Below are positions 1 through 10,500 of a stretch of 64,000 nucleotides of DNA, piece after piece. The position numbers and the translations under genes are program-made. Below the pieces are notes generated by a model. That model was not told the origin of the DNA and did no database searches. It saw nothing but the letters and a program-made list of their open reading frames with translations. Origin of the DNA: Paludibacteraceae bacterium. GTDB lineage: Bacteria > Bacteroidota > Bacteroidia > Bacteroidales > Paludibacteraceae. Position 1 is the stretch's first letter. Each line of letters opens with the position of its first letter. Where the stretch lies: NCBI GenBank assembly GCA_016937795.1, contig JAFGVV010000027.1:62001-126000 (forward strand), given 5' to 3'.

Positions 1-232
1 CTTGTTACGAATTTTCATACATGGTTAAACCTTTTCAGTTTGTTTTAGTCAGCGAACCCGGTAAATTGTGCGTTTTACTTCAGGCAGACCCACATTCTGC
101 TTTTTGTTGGTAACATATCTCTTTCTTTGTAAAAATTTCGAAAAAACGAGTGTCGTATATGTTTCAATAAAATGCTTTTGATTAACTTAGCACAGATTTA
201 TAATAACTATACTATTCTTTCAGAACATCCAT
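1..232. other. Left-edge non-coding region upstream of the efflux operon
   Basis: No convincing gene is visible. On the minus strand an ATG at 18-16 stays open for six codons to the window edge (M-K-I-R-N-K), so a divergent gene may begin here, but six codons cannot be identified. The region presumably carries the promoter for the RND operon; I found no clean TTTG/TAnnTTTG pair. Confidence 0.3.
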
Positions 233-1327
233 ATGAACAAAAAAACAAAGATAATTTTGTTTGCTGCAATTGCAGTACTGATAGCCGGAATGGCTTTGTT
301 TCCAACCATTAGAGCTTTGTTTGCCAAGGATCCGCAAGCGTTGGATAAGCCCGGGAAGGCTATAGGAAACTCACAAAAGCGACCCGCACTCAATGTCAAT
401 GTCAAAGTGCTTCAGTATGAAGCTCTTCAGGATATTTTTCGGACAAAAGGTTTGCTTATGCCCGATGAAGAGGTGGACCTGTCGTTTGAGACTTCGGGAA
501 AGATTGTAAAGATTTATTTCAGAGAGGGCAGCAATGTACGCAAGGGTGAATTGCTGGCCAAGGTAAACGATAGTCCGTTGCAGGCCGAGTTGAAGAAACT
601 GGAAGCTCAGTTACCACTTGCCAACGACAGGGTTTTTCGCCAAAAATCGCTTTTGGCAAAGGATGCGGTAAGTCAGGAGGCTTACGAGTCGGTGACTACC
701 GAGCTTGAAAAGTTGAATGCCGATATTGAGCTTGTAAAAGCACGAATAGCACAAACCGAACTTCGTGCGCCTTTCGATGGAGTGGTGGGACTTCGTCAGG
801 TGAGTGAAGGGGCATATGCTTCTCCCTCGCTCGAAATATCCACCCTCACCAAATTGTCGCCTCTGAAAATTGAATTTTCGGTAAACGAACGACAGGCCAA
901 CGACATAAAGCCCGGAACGAAAATAACATTCGAGATTGAAAATGACTTAAATGTTTATGAGGCTCCTGTGTATGCAGTAGAGTCGAAGCTCGACGAAAAG
1001 ACACTTTCGCTTAAAGCCCGTGCCCTGTATCAGAATCCGGGTGGAAAGCTCAAGCCCGGCCGTTCGGCTAACATAAGTATTCAACTAAGTGAAATTAGCA
1101 AAGCCATAGTCATTCCTGCTATTTCGTCGATAGCCGAAATGGGGCGCGATATTGTATATGTGTATAAATCGGGCAAAGCACATCTGGTAGAAGTAAAAAA
1201 AGGAATGCGCACAGCCTCGTCGGTGCAGGTGATCGATGGTTTGCAACCCGGCGATACACTTATTGTGAGTGGGGTTATGCAGCTTCGCGATGGTATGGAT
1301 GTGGTGATTAATAAAGCTAAAGAATAA
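233..1327 (+). CDS. RND efflux periplasmic adaptor (membrane fusion protein)
   Basis: 364 aa. It bridges the inner-membrane RND pump and the outer-membrane channel. An N-terminal hydrophobic segment (about residues 8-27) anchors it. The first lipoyl half-motif lies near 80-112 (SGKIVKIYFREGSNVRKGE), followed by an alpha-hairpin (about 113-170), the second lipoyl half (LRAPFDGVVGLRQVSEG) and beta-barrel and membrane-proximal domains. Length and order match the AcrA/MexA family. It is first in a three-gene operon with the pump 10 bp downstream. Substrates cannot be read from sequence. No regulator gene is adjacent within the window. Confidence 0.93.
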   Translation: MNKKTKIILFAAIAVLIAGMALFPTIRALFAKDPQALDKPGKAIGNSQKRPALNVNVKVLQYEALQDIFRTKGLLMPDEEVDLSFETSGKIVKIYFREGSNVRKGELLAKVNDSPLQAELKKLEAQLPLANDRVFRQKSLLAKDAVSQEAYESVTTELEKLNADIELVKARIAQTELRAPFDGVVGLRQVSEGAYASPSLEISTLTKLSPLKIEFSVNERQANDIKPGTKITFEIENDLNVYEAPVYAVESKLDEKTLSLKARALYQNPGGKLKPGRSANISIQLSEISKAIVIPAISSIAEMGRDIVYVYKSGKAHLVEVKKGMRTASSVQVIDGLQPGDTLIVSGVMQLRDGMDVVINKAKE

Positions 1328-1337
1328 TTGTAAGCAG

Positions 1338-4300
1338 ATGAATATTTCCGAATTAAGTATAAAACGTCCTGTATTATCCACTGTATTTGTGTTGGTTATC
1401 CTGCTTATGGGATTAATCGGATACACTTATCTTGGAGTCAGGGAGTTTCCCAGTGTCGATAATCCGATTATCTCAGTCTCAGTTTCGTATCCAGGTGCCA
1501 ATGCCGAAATTATTGAAAACCAGATTACCGAACCTCTCGAACAAAACATCAATGGTATTCCCGGTATTCGTTCGTTGTCGAGTCAGAGTAGTCAGGGATA
1601 TTCACGTATCACAGTGGAGTTCGAACTGAGTGTCGATCTGGAAACTGCAGCCAACGATGTGCGCGATAAAGTTTCGCGTGCACAGCGCTACTTACCCCGC
1701 GATTGCGATCCGCCAACCGTGTCGAAAGCTGATGCTGATGCCAGTCCTATTATTCAAATTACTGTGCAAAGCGAGAAACGTTCGTTGCTCGAATTGACCG
1801 AAATAGCTGAGCTTACCGTCAAAGAACGGCTTCAAACCATTCAGAACGTGAGCGCAGTGGATATTTGGGGTGAGCATCGTTATTCGATGCGTTTGTGGCT
1901 CGATCCGGTGAAAATGGCTGCTTATGGCATTACACCTATCGAGGTGAAGAACGCTATCGATCGTGAGAATGTGGAGTTGCCTTCGGGTAGTATCGAAGGT
2001 GATAAAATTGAATTGAGCATTCGTACACTCGGTTTGATGGAAACACCCGAAGAATTTAATAATCTTGTAATTCGGGAAGACGACTTCCGCATCGTGCGTT
2101 TTGGTGATATTGGTACTGCTGAACTTGATTCGGAAGACCGTAAAAACATACTGAAGCGAAACAGAATGCCAATGGTGAGTACAGTCATTATTCCACAGCC
2201 GGGTGCCAATCAGATTGAAATTGCGGATGAGGTAGCCTTGCGTGTGGAACAAATGCAAAAGGACCTGCCGGACGATGTAAAAGTAGAAGTGGTTTTCGAC
2301 AATACGAAATTTATCAGAGCTTCTATTAATGAGGTGGAGGAAACCATTTTCATAGCCTTTATTCTGGTAATTGTCATTATATTTCTTTTTCTGCGCGACT
2401 GGCGTGTGACGCTTATCCCGGTAGTTGTTATTCCTGTGTCGCTTGTGGGTTCATTTTTTATCATGTATCTGGCGGGCTTCTCTATCAATGTGCTTTCGAT
2501 GCTGGCTGTGGTATTGGCTGTAGGCCTGGTTGTGGACGATGCCATTGTGGTGACCGAAAATATATATCAGAAAATTGAACAGGGTATGAAGCCCCGTCAG
2601 GCCGGTATTGAAGGCTCGAAAGAGATTTTCTTTGCTGTAATTTCTACTACTATTACACTTGTGGCTGTATTTTTTCCTATCGTTTTTCTCGAGGGAATGA
2701 CGGGTCGTTTGTTTCGTGAGTTTAGTATTGTGGTGTCGGGAGCAGTGGTGATTTCGTCGTTTGTGGCGCTCACTTTTACACCTATGATGTCTACCAAATT
2801 GTTGAAACACCGCGAAAAACACAACTGGTTTTATCGTAAAACCGAGCCTTTTTTCGAAAGTCTGAATAAAGCATACGAAAACGGATTGTCCCGTTTTCTG
2901 AAACGCAGAATGGTGGCCGTTATACTGGTTGTGCTCACGGTGATAGGCATATTTGTAATGTGGAATGCCGTGCCAGCCGAAATGGCACCTCTCGAAGACC
3001 GGTCGTCGATTACTGTGCGTACTTCAGCACCCGAAGGAGCCACTTTTGAGTTTGTACGCGATTATACCGAAAAAATATATGGCATTGTAGATACTGTGGC
3101 TTATGAGCACGAATCGAATATCGCCTTTGTCCGCAGTTCGTTTGGTATGGTACGACTTATTTTACCTGACATCAAAGTCCGTGAACGCAGTCAGATGGAA
3201 ATAGCAGATAAAATTACGACTGCTGTGCGTAAAGAAACCGAGGCGCGTACTTTTGTACAACAACAATCTACTTTTGGTGGGCGACGAGGCGGGATGCCCG
3301 TACAATATGTACTACAAGCCCCTAATATTGAAAAATTAGAAGAGTTTATACCCCTGTTTATGGATAAAGTGAATGCCAGTGGAAAGTTTGAAATGGCCGA
3401 TGTGAATCTGAAATTTACCAAACCCGAAACGCGTATTCTGATTGACAGGGACAAAGCAGCATTGCTTGGTGTTAGTACCCGTGATATTGGACAGACATTG
3501 CAATATGCACTCAGCGGACAGCGTATGGGCTATTTTTATATGAATGGGAAACAATATCAGATATTGGGTGAAATTAATCGTCAGCAACGCAATACGCCAC
3601 TCGAGTTGAAATCTATTTACCTGAAAAATCAGTCGGGTGACATGATTCAGCTCGACAACCTGGTGGAACTGAAGGAAACAGTGGCCCCGCCACAATTGTA
3701 TCGCTACAACCGTTTCAATTCGGCTACTGTATCGGCAGGGCTTGCTCCCGGAGTTACCATTGGTGAGGGGCTCGACGAAATGGACCGTATTGCAGCTGAA
3801 ACGCTCGACGAAAGTTTTCGCACTGCGTTGGCTGGCGATTCGAAGGAGTTCCGCGAAAGTTCGTCGAGTCTGATGTTTGCATTTTTGCTTGCACTGGTGC
3901 TTATTTTTCTTATTCTGGCTGCTCAGTTCGAGAGTTTCAAAGATCCATTGGTAGTAATGATGACAGTGCCGCTGGCTGTGGCCGGAGCTTTGATATTCAT
4001 GTTAGTCTTCGGTATAACCATGAATATTTTCAGTCAGATTGGTATCATTATGCTTATCGGACTTGTAGCTAAAAATGGTATTCTGATTGTAGAGTTTGCC
4101 AATCAGCGTCAGGATGCGGGAATGGATAAGCTCGAAGCTATTCGTGGTGCGGCAGCACAGCGTTTGCGCCCCATTCTGATGACCAGCTTTTCGACCATTC
4201 TTGGTTTGCTGCCACTGGCGTTCGCCAGTGCCGAAGGTGCCAACGGACGTATTGCTATGGGTGTGTCGGTAATTGGCGGACTTGTGGTGTCCACTTTCCT

Positions 4301-4373
4301 GACATTGTTTGTAGTGCCTGCCATTTATTTATTCGTATCAACCAACCGGAAAAACAAAGTACAGAAAGTCTGA
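1338..4373 (+). CDS. RND multidrug efflux pump, inner-membrane transporter (AcrB/MexB-like)
   Basis: 1011 aa, the usual length for hydrophobe/amphiphile efflux RND pumps. It is a proton-driven antiporter. TM1 is near residues 13-30, followed by a large periplasmic loop, a TM2-6 cluster from about 335, a second loop and a C-terminal TM cluster from about 855. The proton-relay residues are present: the Asp pair D400/D401 in LVVDDAIVVTEN and K912 in LVAKNGILIVEF. The pump therefore looks functional. It lies between the adaptor (10 bp upstream) and the TolC-like channel (9 bp downstream), giving a complete tripartite operon. Confidence 0.95.
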   Translation: MNISELSIKRPVLSTVFVLVILLMGLIGYTYLGVREFPSVDNPIISVSVSYPGANAEIIENQITEPLEQNINGIPGIRSLSSQSSQGYSRITVEFELSVDLETAANDVRDKVSRAQRYLPRDCDPPTVSKADADASPIIQITVQSEKRSLLELTEIAELTVKERLQTIQNVSAVDIWGEHRYSMRLWLDPVKMAAYGITPIEVKNAIDRENVELPSGSIEGDKIELSIRTLGLMETPEEFNNLVIREDDFRIVRFGDIGTAELDSEDRKNILKRNRMPMVSTVIIPQPGANQIEIADEVALRVEQMQKDLPDDVKVEVVFDNTKFIRASINEVEETIFIAFILVIVIIFLFLRDWRVTLIPVVVIPVSLVGSFFIMYLAGFSINVLSMLAVVLAVGLVVDDAIVVTENIYQKIEQGMKPRQAGIEGSKEIFFAVISTTITLVAVFFPIVFLEGMTGRLFREFSIVVSGAVVISSFVALTFTPMMSTKLLKHREKHNWFYRKTEPFFESLNKAYENGLSRFLKRRMVAVILVVLTVIGIFVMWNAVPAEMAPLEDRSSITVRTSAPEGATFEFVRDYTEKIYGIVDTVAYEHESNIAFVRSSFGMVRLILPDIKVRERSQMEIADKITTAVRKETEARTFVQQQSTFGGRRGGMPVQYVLQAPNIEKLEEFIPLFMDKVNASGKFEMADVNLKFTKPETRILIDRDKAALLGVSTRDIGQTLQYALSGQRMGYFYMNGKQYQILGEINRQQRNTPLELKSIYLKNQSGDMIQLDNLVELKETVAPPQLYRYNRFNSATVSAGLAPGVTIGEGLDEMDRIAAETLDESFRTALAGDSKEFRESSSSLMFAFLLALVLIFLILAAQFESFKDPLVVMMTVPLAVAGALIFMLVFGITMNIFSQIGIIMLIGLVAKNGILIVEFANQRQDAGMDKLEAIRGAAAQRLRPILMTSFSTILGLLPLAFASAEGANGRIAMGVSVIGGLVVSTFLTLFVVPAIYLFVSTNRKNKVQKV

Positions 4374-4382
4374 TTTTTCAGG

Positions 4383-5750
4383 ATGTTTATAAATAAGTTT
4401 TTACAAATGAAGATGTACAAAAGAAATAAATTCCCGAAACTGTTCCTGATTTCTGTTTTAGCTTTAATGCATACTTCAGCGCAGGCACAGGAAGTGCTTA
4501 GCCTGAAAAAATGTATCGAAACAGGACTTGAGAACAATTACAGCATACGCATCAGCCGAAACGAACAAAAAATTGCAGAAAACAATCAGTCTGTAGGTAA
4601 TGCCGGTATGCTCCCTGTAGTCGATCTTAATGCCGGATACTCGGGTTCACTGAACAATACAGTACAAAAACCAGCCGATGGCTCGGCCGACCTGTCGACC
4701 AATAATGTGTTTAATAGTGGTTTGCAGGCTGGTGTGAATCTGAACTGGACTGTGTTCGATGGCTTTCGGATGTTTGTGAATTACGATAAATTGCAAGGTA
4801 TGAACGAAATGGGTGAGTTGAGGTCGCGCCTTACTGTTGAAAATTTTATTGCTTCACTGAGTGCTGAGTATTTTAATTTTGTACAGCAACAAATCAGATT
4901 GAATAATCTGAAATCGGCTGTGAAACTGTCGAAAGAGCGTCTACGCATTGTCGAAGCACGTTATAATATAGGCTCTATGTCGCGGCTCGATTTGCAACAG
5001 GCGCGTGTGGATTTTAATGCCGATAGCTCACGGCTTATCCGTCAGCAGGAAGTGTTGTTTAGCTCAGGGGTAAAACTCAACAAACTGATGGCTGCTACCG
5101 AAGTGGAAAATAAGATAGTGTTAGAAGATACAACCATAGTATTCAATGCATTGCTTTCGAAGGAAGCACTTTGGGAAAACACCCTTTCGTCGAATATCTT
5201 TCTGCAGCTTGCCGACAAGGAAAAATCCATAAGTTTACTCGATTTAAAAGCGTCTCAAAGCAAAAACTATCCGTATGTACGTTTAAATGCCGGATACGGA
5301 TATACACAAAACAATTACGAAATAGCAACATATCGTCGTCAGGATAATTTTGGCCCTAACGTGGGGCTTACGCTCGGTTTTAATATTTTTGATGGAATGA
5401 ACAGGGTGCGCGAGCAACGCAATGCACGTATTCAGGCTGAAAATAAACAATTGGCAATACAAGAGTTGCAGCTAAGTTTGAAAAGCGATTTTTCAAATCT
5501 ATGGATGGCCTACCGCAATAATATGGAACTCACTACGCTCGAGAGAGAGAATCTGGTCAACGCACATGAGAATTACGAAATTGCCATTGAGCGTTACAAA
5601 CTTGGAGATTTGTCGGGTATCGAACTTCGCGAGGCGCAAAACAGTTTGCTCGAAGCCGAAGAGCGACTTGTACAGACCGAATATAGTACAAAGCTTTGTG
5701 AAATATCGTTGTTGCAGATAAGTGCTCAAATGGATGATTTGCTGGAATAA
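4383..5750 (+). CDS. TolC-family outer membrane efflux channel
   Basis: 455 aa from this ATG. It is the outer-membrane exit duct of the preceding pump. A signal peptide ends at about A-Q-A (TSAQA/QEVLSL). The rest shows two OEP repeats rich in helical segments (about 35-250 and 255-450), including the typical EARYNIGSMSRLDLQQA and AIERYKLGDLSGIELREAQ heptad-like stretches. Start codons at 4407 or 4413 would give a shorter, more usual signal peptide, so the start is uncertain. It converges on the exosortase-family gene with a 9-bp gap and no visible terminator. Confidence 0.92.
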   Translation: MFINKFLQMKMYKRNKFPKLFLISVLALMHTSAQAQEVLSLKKCIETGLENNYSIRISRNEQKIAENNQSVGNAGMLPVVDLNAGYSGSLNNTVQKPADGSADLSTNNVFNSGLQAGVNLNWTVFDGFRMFVNYDKLQGMNEMGELRSRLTVENFIASLSAEYFNFVQQQIRLNNLKSAVKLSKERLRIVEARYNIGSMSRLDLQQARVDFNADSSRLIRQQEVLFSSGVKLNKLMAATEVENKIVLEDTTIVFNALLSKEALWENTLSSNIFLQLADKEKSISLLDLKASQSKNYPYVRLNAGYGYTQNNYEIATYRRQDNFGPNVGLTLGFNIFDGMNRVREQRNARIQAENKQLAIQELQLSLKSDFSNLWMAYRNNMELTTLERENLVNAHENYEIAIERYKLGDLSGIELREAQNSLLEAEERLVQTEYSTKLCEISLLQISAQMDDLLE

Positions 5751-5759
5751 ACTTTATTC

Positions 5760-6341
5760 TTATTTTTCAGGGTTTTTAGTCACGATTGGTTTTGCTATCC
5801 GTTCTTCCCAGATTAACCACAAACCGAAAATCATGGCGTAATACATATATTTGAATAAATGTTCGTGTAGGATGTAAAACCAATCGGGATGCACGCGTGT
5901 GATGGCCGAGATCATGGCTATGCGAAAAATATTAAAGGCATAAACCAATACCAGACCTGCTGGAATATACCATAACTTTTTCAAAAATGGTCCTCTGTAT
6001 AATGCAATGATGCTCGCAAAAATATAAGCCTGTTTGAATCCGGTACACGACCACACCACGCGCACTGCCTGACGGTTATCGTGACGGATCACATTGAAGG
6101 GTTCGAGTTGTGCATTGATGCCAAAAAAGTTAAGCACCGCGGTAGTGGCTTCTGCCACATGGTCGGCTCCGAACTGAAATAGTGCCGACAAATTGATGCC
6201 GAAAAAACTTACATAGTTATCCGACTCATCACCTATCATTGTAAATTTCCAGAAAAAATGAGATACGGCTAATATCACAACAAAATACAAAATCCCGTAA
6301 TATGGGGCGAGTGTTTTTTTTATGTCTGATAGTGTACTCAT
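5760..6341 (-). CDS. Exosortase/archaeosortase family protein
   Basis: 193 aa from the ATG at 6341. The longer frame up to 6419 would overlap tsaD and lacks support. It is a multi-pass membrane protein of the exosortase family, transpeptidases that process C-terminal sorting signals. The three proposed catalytic residues are visible: C99 in WSCTGFKQ, R140 in NIFRIAM, and a His in the HEH motif (159-161), with the surrounding membrane segments. It follows tsaD by 22 bp on the same strand. No PEP-CTERM-like substrate is seen in this window, so the target is unknown. The subfamily (XrtF, XrtN or another) cannot be fixed by eye. Confidence 0.85.
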   Translation of the reverse strand: MSTLSDIKKTLAPYYGILYFVVILAVSHFFWKFTMIGDESDNYVSFFGINLSALFQFGADHVAEATTAVLNFFGINAQLEPFNVIRHDNRQAVRVVWSCTGFKQAYIFASIIALYRGPFLKKLWYIPAGLVLVYAFNIFRIAMISAITRVHPDWFYILHEHLFKYMYYAMIFGLWLIWEERIAKPIVTKNPEK

Positions 6342-6363
6342 AATGTTTTTTAGTTTTTGTGTG

Positions 6364-7392
6364 TCACAGCTTTTGGCTGACTCTTGCATAGGGCACTTCG
6401 TCGATGGCACAAAAATCACTTTTCAGATATTTGAAATATCCTGTAATAGCTATCATGGCTGCATTGTCGGTTGTGAATGATACCGGTGGAATAAAAACAT
6501 TCCATTCATATCTTATGGCATAATCATGAAACGCCTGTCGAAGCGCTGAGTTGGCCGAAACACCTCCAGCCACAGCCACGTTTTTGATATTCAAATCGTT
6601 CGCAGCTTTTCGGAGTTTCGACATTAAAATTTCGACCACAGTTTTCTGAATCGATGCACACAAGTCATTCAGGTTTTCTTTCACGAAATCAGCATTTTCT
6701 TTTTCTTTATCCCGTAAAAGATACAGGAAAGAGGTTTTAAGGCCACTGAAGCTGTAGTTATATTCCGGAATTTGTGGTTTGTTGAATTTAAAAGCATCTG
6801 CATTCCCCTGTTTTGCAAGTCTGTCGATATGTGGTCCGCCCGGGTAGGGAAGCCCCATCACTTTGGCACATTTGTCAAAAGCTTCGCCGGCAGCATCGTC
6901 AATTGTTTGCCCAATAATTTCCATGTCGAAATGTGAGTGCACTACAATGATTTGTGAATTTCCACCCGAAACCAGCAAACACAAAAAGGGGAATTCCGGC
7001 ATTGTTTCGTTTTCGTTGCCCTGACTTATAAAATGTGCCAATACATGAGCCTGCAAGTGATTTACATCGATAATGGGAATGCCAAGTGCCTGTGCAAAAC
7101 CTTTTGCGAATGAAGTGCCCACAAGCAATGATCCCAGCAAGCCGGGTCCACGTGTAAAAGCCACTGCGCTGATTTCGCTTTTGTCAATTCCAGCCTTTTT
7201 TATGGCAGCTTCCACTACAGGAATGATATTTTGCTGATGTGCACGCGAAGCTAACTCAGGCACTACGCCGCCATAGAGCGAATGCACTTCCTGGCCGGCA
7301 ACGACATTTGAAAGCATGAGGCCATTGCGAACGATTGAAGCAGATGTATCGTCGCACGACGATTCAATTCCTAATATAGTAACGGGATTCAT
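6364..7392 (-). CDS. tsaD: tRNA N6-adenosine threonylcarbamoyltransferase TsaD
   Basis: 342 aa, normal for the family. It transfers the threonylcarbamoyl group to A37 of ANN-decoding tRNAs, working with TsaB and TsaE in the cytoplasm. The N-terminus has the ASKHA/Kae1 start GIESSCDDTSASI. The metal-binding pair H112 and H116 is in NHLQAH. The nucleotide-binding glycine motifs GGNSQII and AVAGGVSANSALRQ are present. It is divergent from tamB, with about 145 bp between the start codons, and is probably co-transcribed with the exosortase-family gene. Confidence 0.97.
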   Translation of the reverse strand: MNPVTILGIESSCDDTSASIVRNGLMLSNVVAGQEVHSLYGGVVPELASRAHQQNIIPVVEAAIKKAGIDKSEISAVAFTRGPGLLGSLLVGTSFAKGFAQALGIPIIDVNHLQAHVLAHFISQGNENETMPEFPFLCLLVSGGNSQIIVVHSHFDMEIIGQTIDDAAGEAFDKCAKVMGLPYPGGPHIDRLAKQGNADAFKFNKPQIPEYNYSFSGLKTSFLYLLRDKEKENADFVKENLNDLCASIQKTVVEILMSKLRKAANDLNIKNVAVAGGVSANSALRQAFHDYAIRYEWNVFIPPVSFTTDNAAMIAITGYFKYLKSDFCAIDEVPYARVSQKL

Positions 7393-7519
7393 TGTTTTAT
7401 TGTAAAAAATGGAATAATTATTGCAACGAACGTGTGCCTGAAATCGGGTAAAGGCTTTATGTTATATAATAATGACTTGCCCGCGCGCTTTTTATCATTC
7501 GTATTTGCAAATTATTATT

Positions 7520-7527
7520 TACTTTTG
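7520..7527 (+). promoter_or_regulatory. Bacteroidota -7 element before tamB
   Basis: TACTTTTG matches TAnnTTTG. The ATG at 7537 lies 9 nt downstream, so the transcript would have almost no leader. No good -33 TTTG is present at the usual distance. Confidence 0.35.
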
Positions 7528-7536
7528 CGTAAAATA

Positions 7537-10500
7537 ATGCCCAAAGATATAAAAAAATCAACAAAAATAATTGTATTGTTGGTTGCCATTCCTCTTATAG
7601 TGCTGGCAACCATACCTATTGTGCTGCAAAGTAGCGCAGTACAAAACTATATTGCCCGGTTGGTAACTAAAAGTCTCTCCGAAACGCTCGAAACTAAGGT
7701 GACAATAGGGACGGTGAATTACAAGCTCTTTAACCGGATAAGTATCAACGATATTTATGTGGAAGATCGCCAAAAAGATACACTGATTTTTGTTGAAAAG
7801 GCTTATGTGGGATTTAGTGTACGTCAGCTTTTCAACTCCCGTTTATCGTTTCATGCTGTCGAGTTTAAAAAACCTGTTTTTCATCTCAAAGCCGATAGCA
7901 CGGGAACTACTAACCTCGATTTTATTTTGAAAGCTCTTAAAAATGATTCTACTAACGATTCATCGAAAGTGGAATACCGCATTCGTAAACTTGATATTAA
8001 AGATGCCGTTTTTAGCTTCACGCGCTCAAAAGCTCACAAAGCCAATGTGCCCGGTGTATTTAATCCCGACAGTATTTGGCTCAGTAATCTGGATATGCGT
8101 TTGTTTTTAAATGTGCTGAAAAACGATAGCTTGAATGTCGATATCCCATCATTATCATTTACCGAGCGATCTGGTTTCAGAGTCGACGAACTAAGTACTC
8201 ATATTATAGCTTCCGACGAATCGGCAAGTGTTGGCTATTTAAACCTTCTGATGCCCGACTCGAAGATAAAATTTGCTAAAACAGAACTGCTTTACGACAG
8301 TCTTGGTGCTTTCAGCAATTATATACATAAGGTGCGTTGGAATATCCCCGTTGAAGTTGCCCGGGTCGCCTTTTCGGATATTCGATATTTAGTACCAGGT
8401 ATTTCAGGGTTGAATAATACATTCAGAATGACCGGACTGATTTCAGGACGTGTGTCGAGTCTGAAGTTTCAGGATTTTGAGCTCGGATACGGGAAAGATG
8501 TTGCAATAAATGCTAATTTGGAACTCAGTGGTTTGCCCAATATCGACGAAACCTTTGTGTATGCCGATATTAAAGAGATGCGAATGAATAAAGCTGATGT
8601 ACAGGATGTGATATCATCACTCAGCCGCAAGCCATTTGTACTACCTACCGGTCTCAATCAACTCGGAACAGTGAAGTATAGTGGTAATATCACAGGGTTC
8701 TTTAGTAATCTTGTGGCTTATGGAAATATTGCCACCAATATTGGTAGCATATCTACCGATATTTTGCTAAAGTTCGATAACCACTTGCGCGACCTGACAT
8801 ACAATGGAACAGTGAAATCGCGAAATTTGCAACTTGATAAGCTTTTACCCGGGAATAAACTTGGAAAAACTGCTTTTGTGATTAATACCAATGGAACCAA
8901 AAAGGAAAACGAACATATTCGAGGTAATGTAAAGGCGGTTTTTAATGAAATTCGTTTCAACGACTATACTTATAGTGATATTAAGCTCGATGGGAAATAT
9001 GATGGTACCGGATTTAACGGAAATATCGATCTGAAAGATGACAATATCAGTGCTGATTTTAGCGGCGAAATTGACCTTACCAAAAAATTGCCGGTTTTCG
9101 ACTTCAAACTTCTGGTCGAAAATGCAAACCTACATGCGCTTAATTTTATCAAGGGATATAAAGATGCCACTCTGACATTTCGTGGAAGCACAAATATGGT
9201 AGGGAATTCGCCCGATAATATGAATGGTTTTGTGAGTTTCGACAGTATTATTATTGTAAACAATCACAAGTCGCTCAATATCAGTGAAATTTATCTTGCC
9301 AGTCGTACTGCAAAAGATTTTAGTAATTTCAGCATTCGTTCCGATTTTGCCAATGGCTCGTTTACCGGCAACTTTAAGTACAGTTCGGTGGGCTCGAGTA
9401 TCAAAAATATTATTCATTGTTATCTGCCTGTTTTGTCGGGTGAAGCCGACGATATGCTTTATGGCAATCATATCGATATGGACCTACGAATCGATAATAC
9501 TTTAAACTTTTGTGATGTTTTTGAATTGCCATACCGTATATCTGGTGTTAGCACCATTAAGGGTAGTATCGATGAGAAAATGAATAAAGTGGATCTGAGG
9601 GCTTTCATTCCAACTTTTGTTTCAGGTAAAACCAGATTCGAAAACATATCGCTCGATGTACAGAATTTGCAAAAAGAACTTAAGTTAACTTCGCGCGCGC
9701 AAATGTTGGATAAAAATGGCATGACAAGCATGTATTTGCTTGCCGGCGCTTCGCAGGATTCGGTAAGTACACAAATTGGTTGGCAAAATTCGCGGGAAAT
9801 CACCAATGCCGGTGAGTTTCAGACAGTAACTCGTTTCAGAAAAGAAGAAGGGAAAACGCTGGCGAGCATGTCAGTTTTGCCTACACAAATTATTGTGTCT
9901 GATTCTATTTGGGATATCAGAGCAAGTAAAATAGATTTTAGGAGCGATACAACTATCTCTGTACGAAATTTCAGAATCGACAATGAAAGGCAATTTATCA
10001 ACATCAACGGGCTTGCATCTGCCCGTCGGAGCGATAGCCTGATAGTGAGTACCAACGATCTGAATCTGGATTATATAATGCAAATTGTAAAGTTAAAGGG
10101 AATCAGCATAGGGGGATTTGTGACCGGCAAGATAAATCTCTTTAGTTTACTAAAACAACCTGTATTTCTGGCCGATCTCGATGTACGTGATGTGGCGATT
10201 AATAATATGATTGTCTCCGATGCAAAACTGTCTTCAACCTGGGATAACGAGCAAAAGAAAGTGCTGCTAGGAGCTCATTTTATTCGAGGTGCTGATACTG
10301 TAGCTTTGGCAAATGGACATTATAATCCTGTCAGAGATTCGATTGATGTGGTTTTCGATGTCAACAGTTTGAGCATCGTATTTTTGCAAAAGTATTTTGC
10401 AGGGGTTGCCGAAAATGTACAGGGTGAAGGAAAAGGGATAGTACGCATGTTTGGGCCGATGAAAAGAATTGGTTTCGAAGGAGATGTGTTCGTCGATAAA

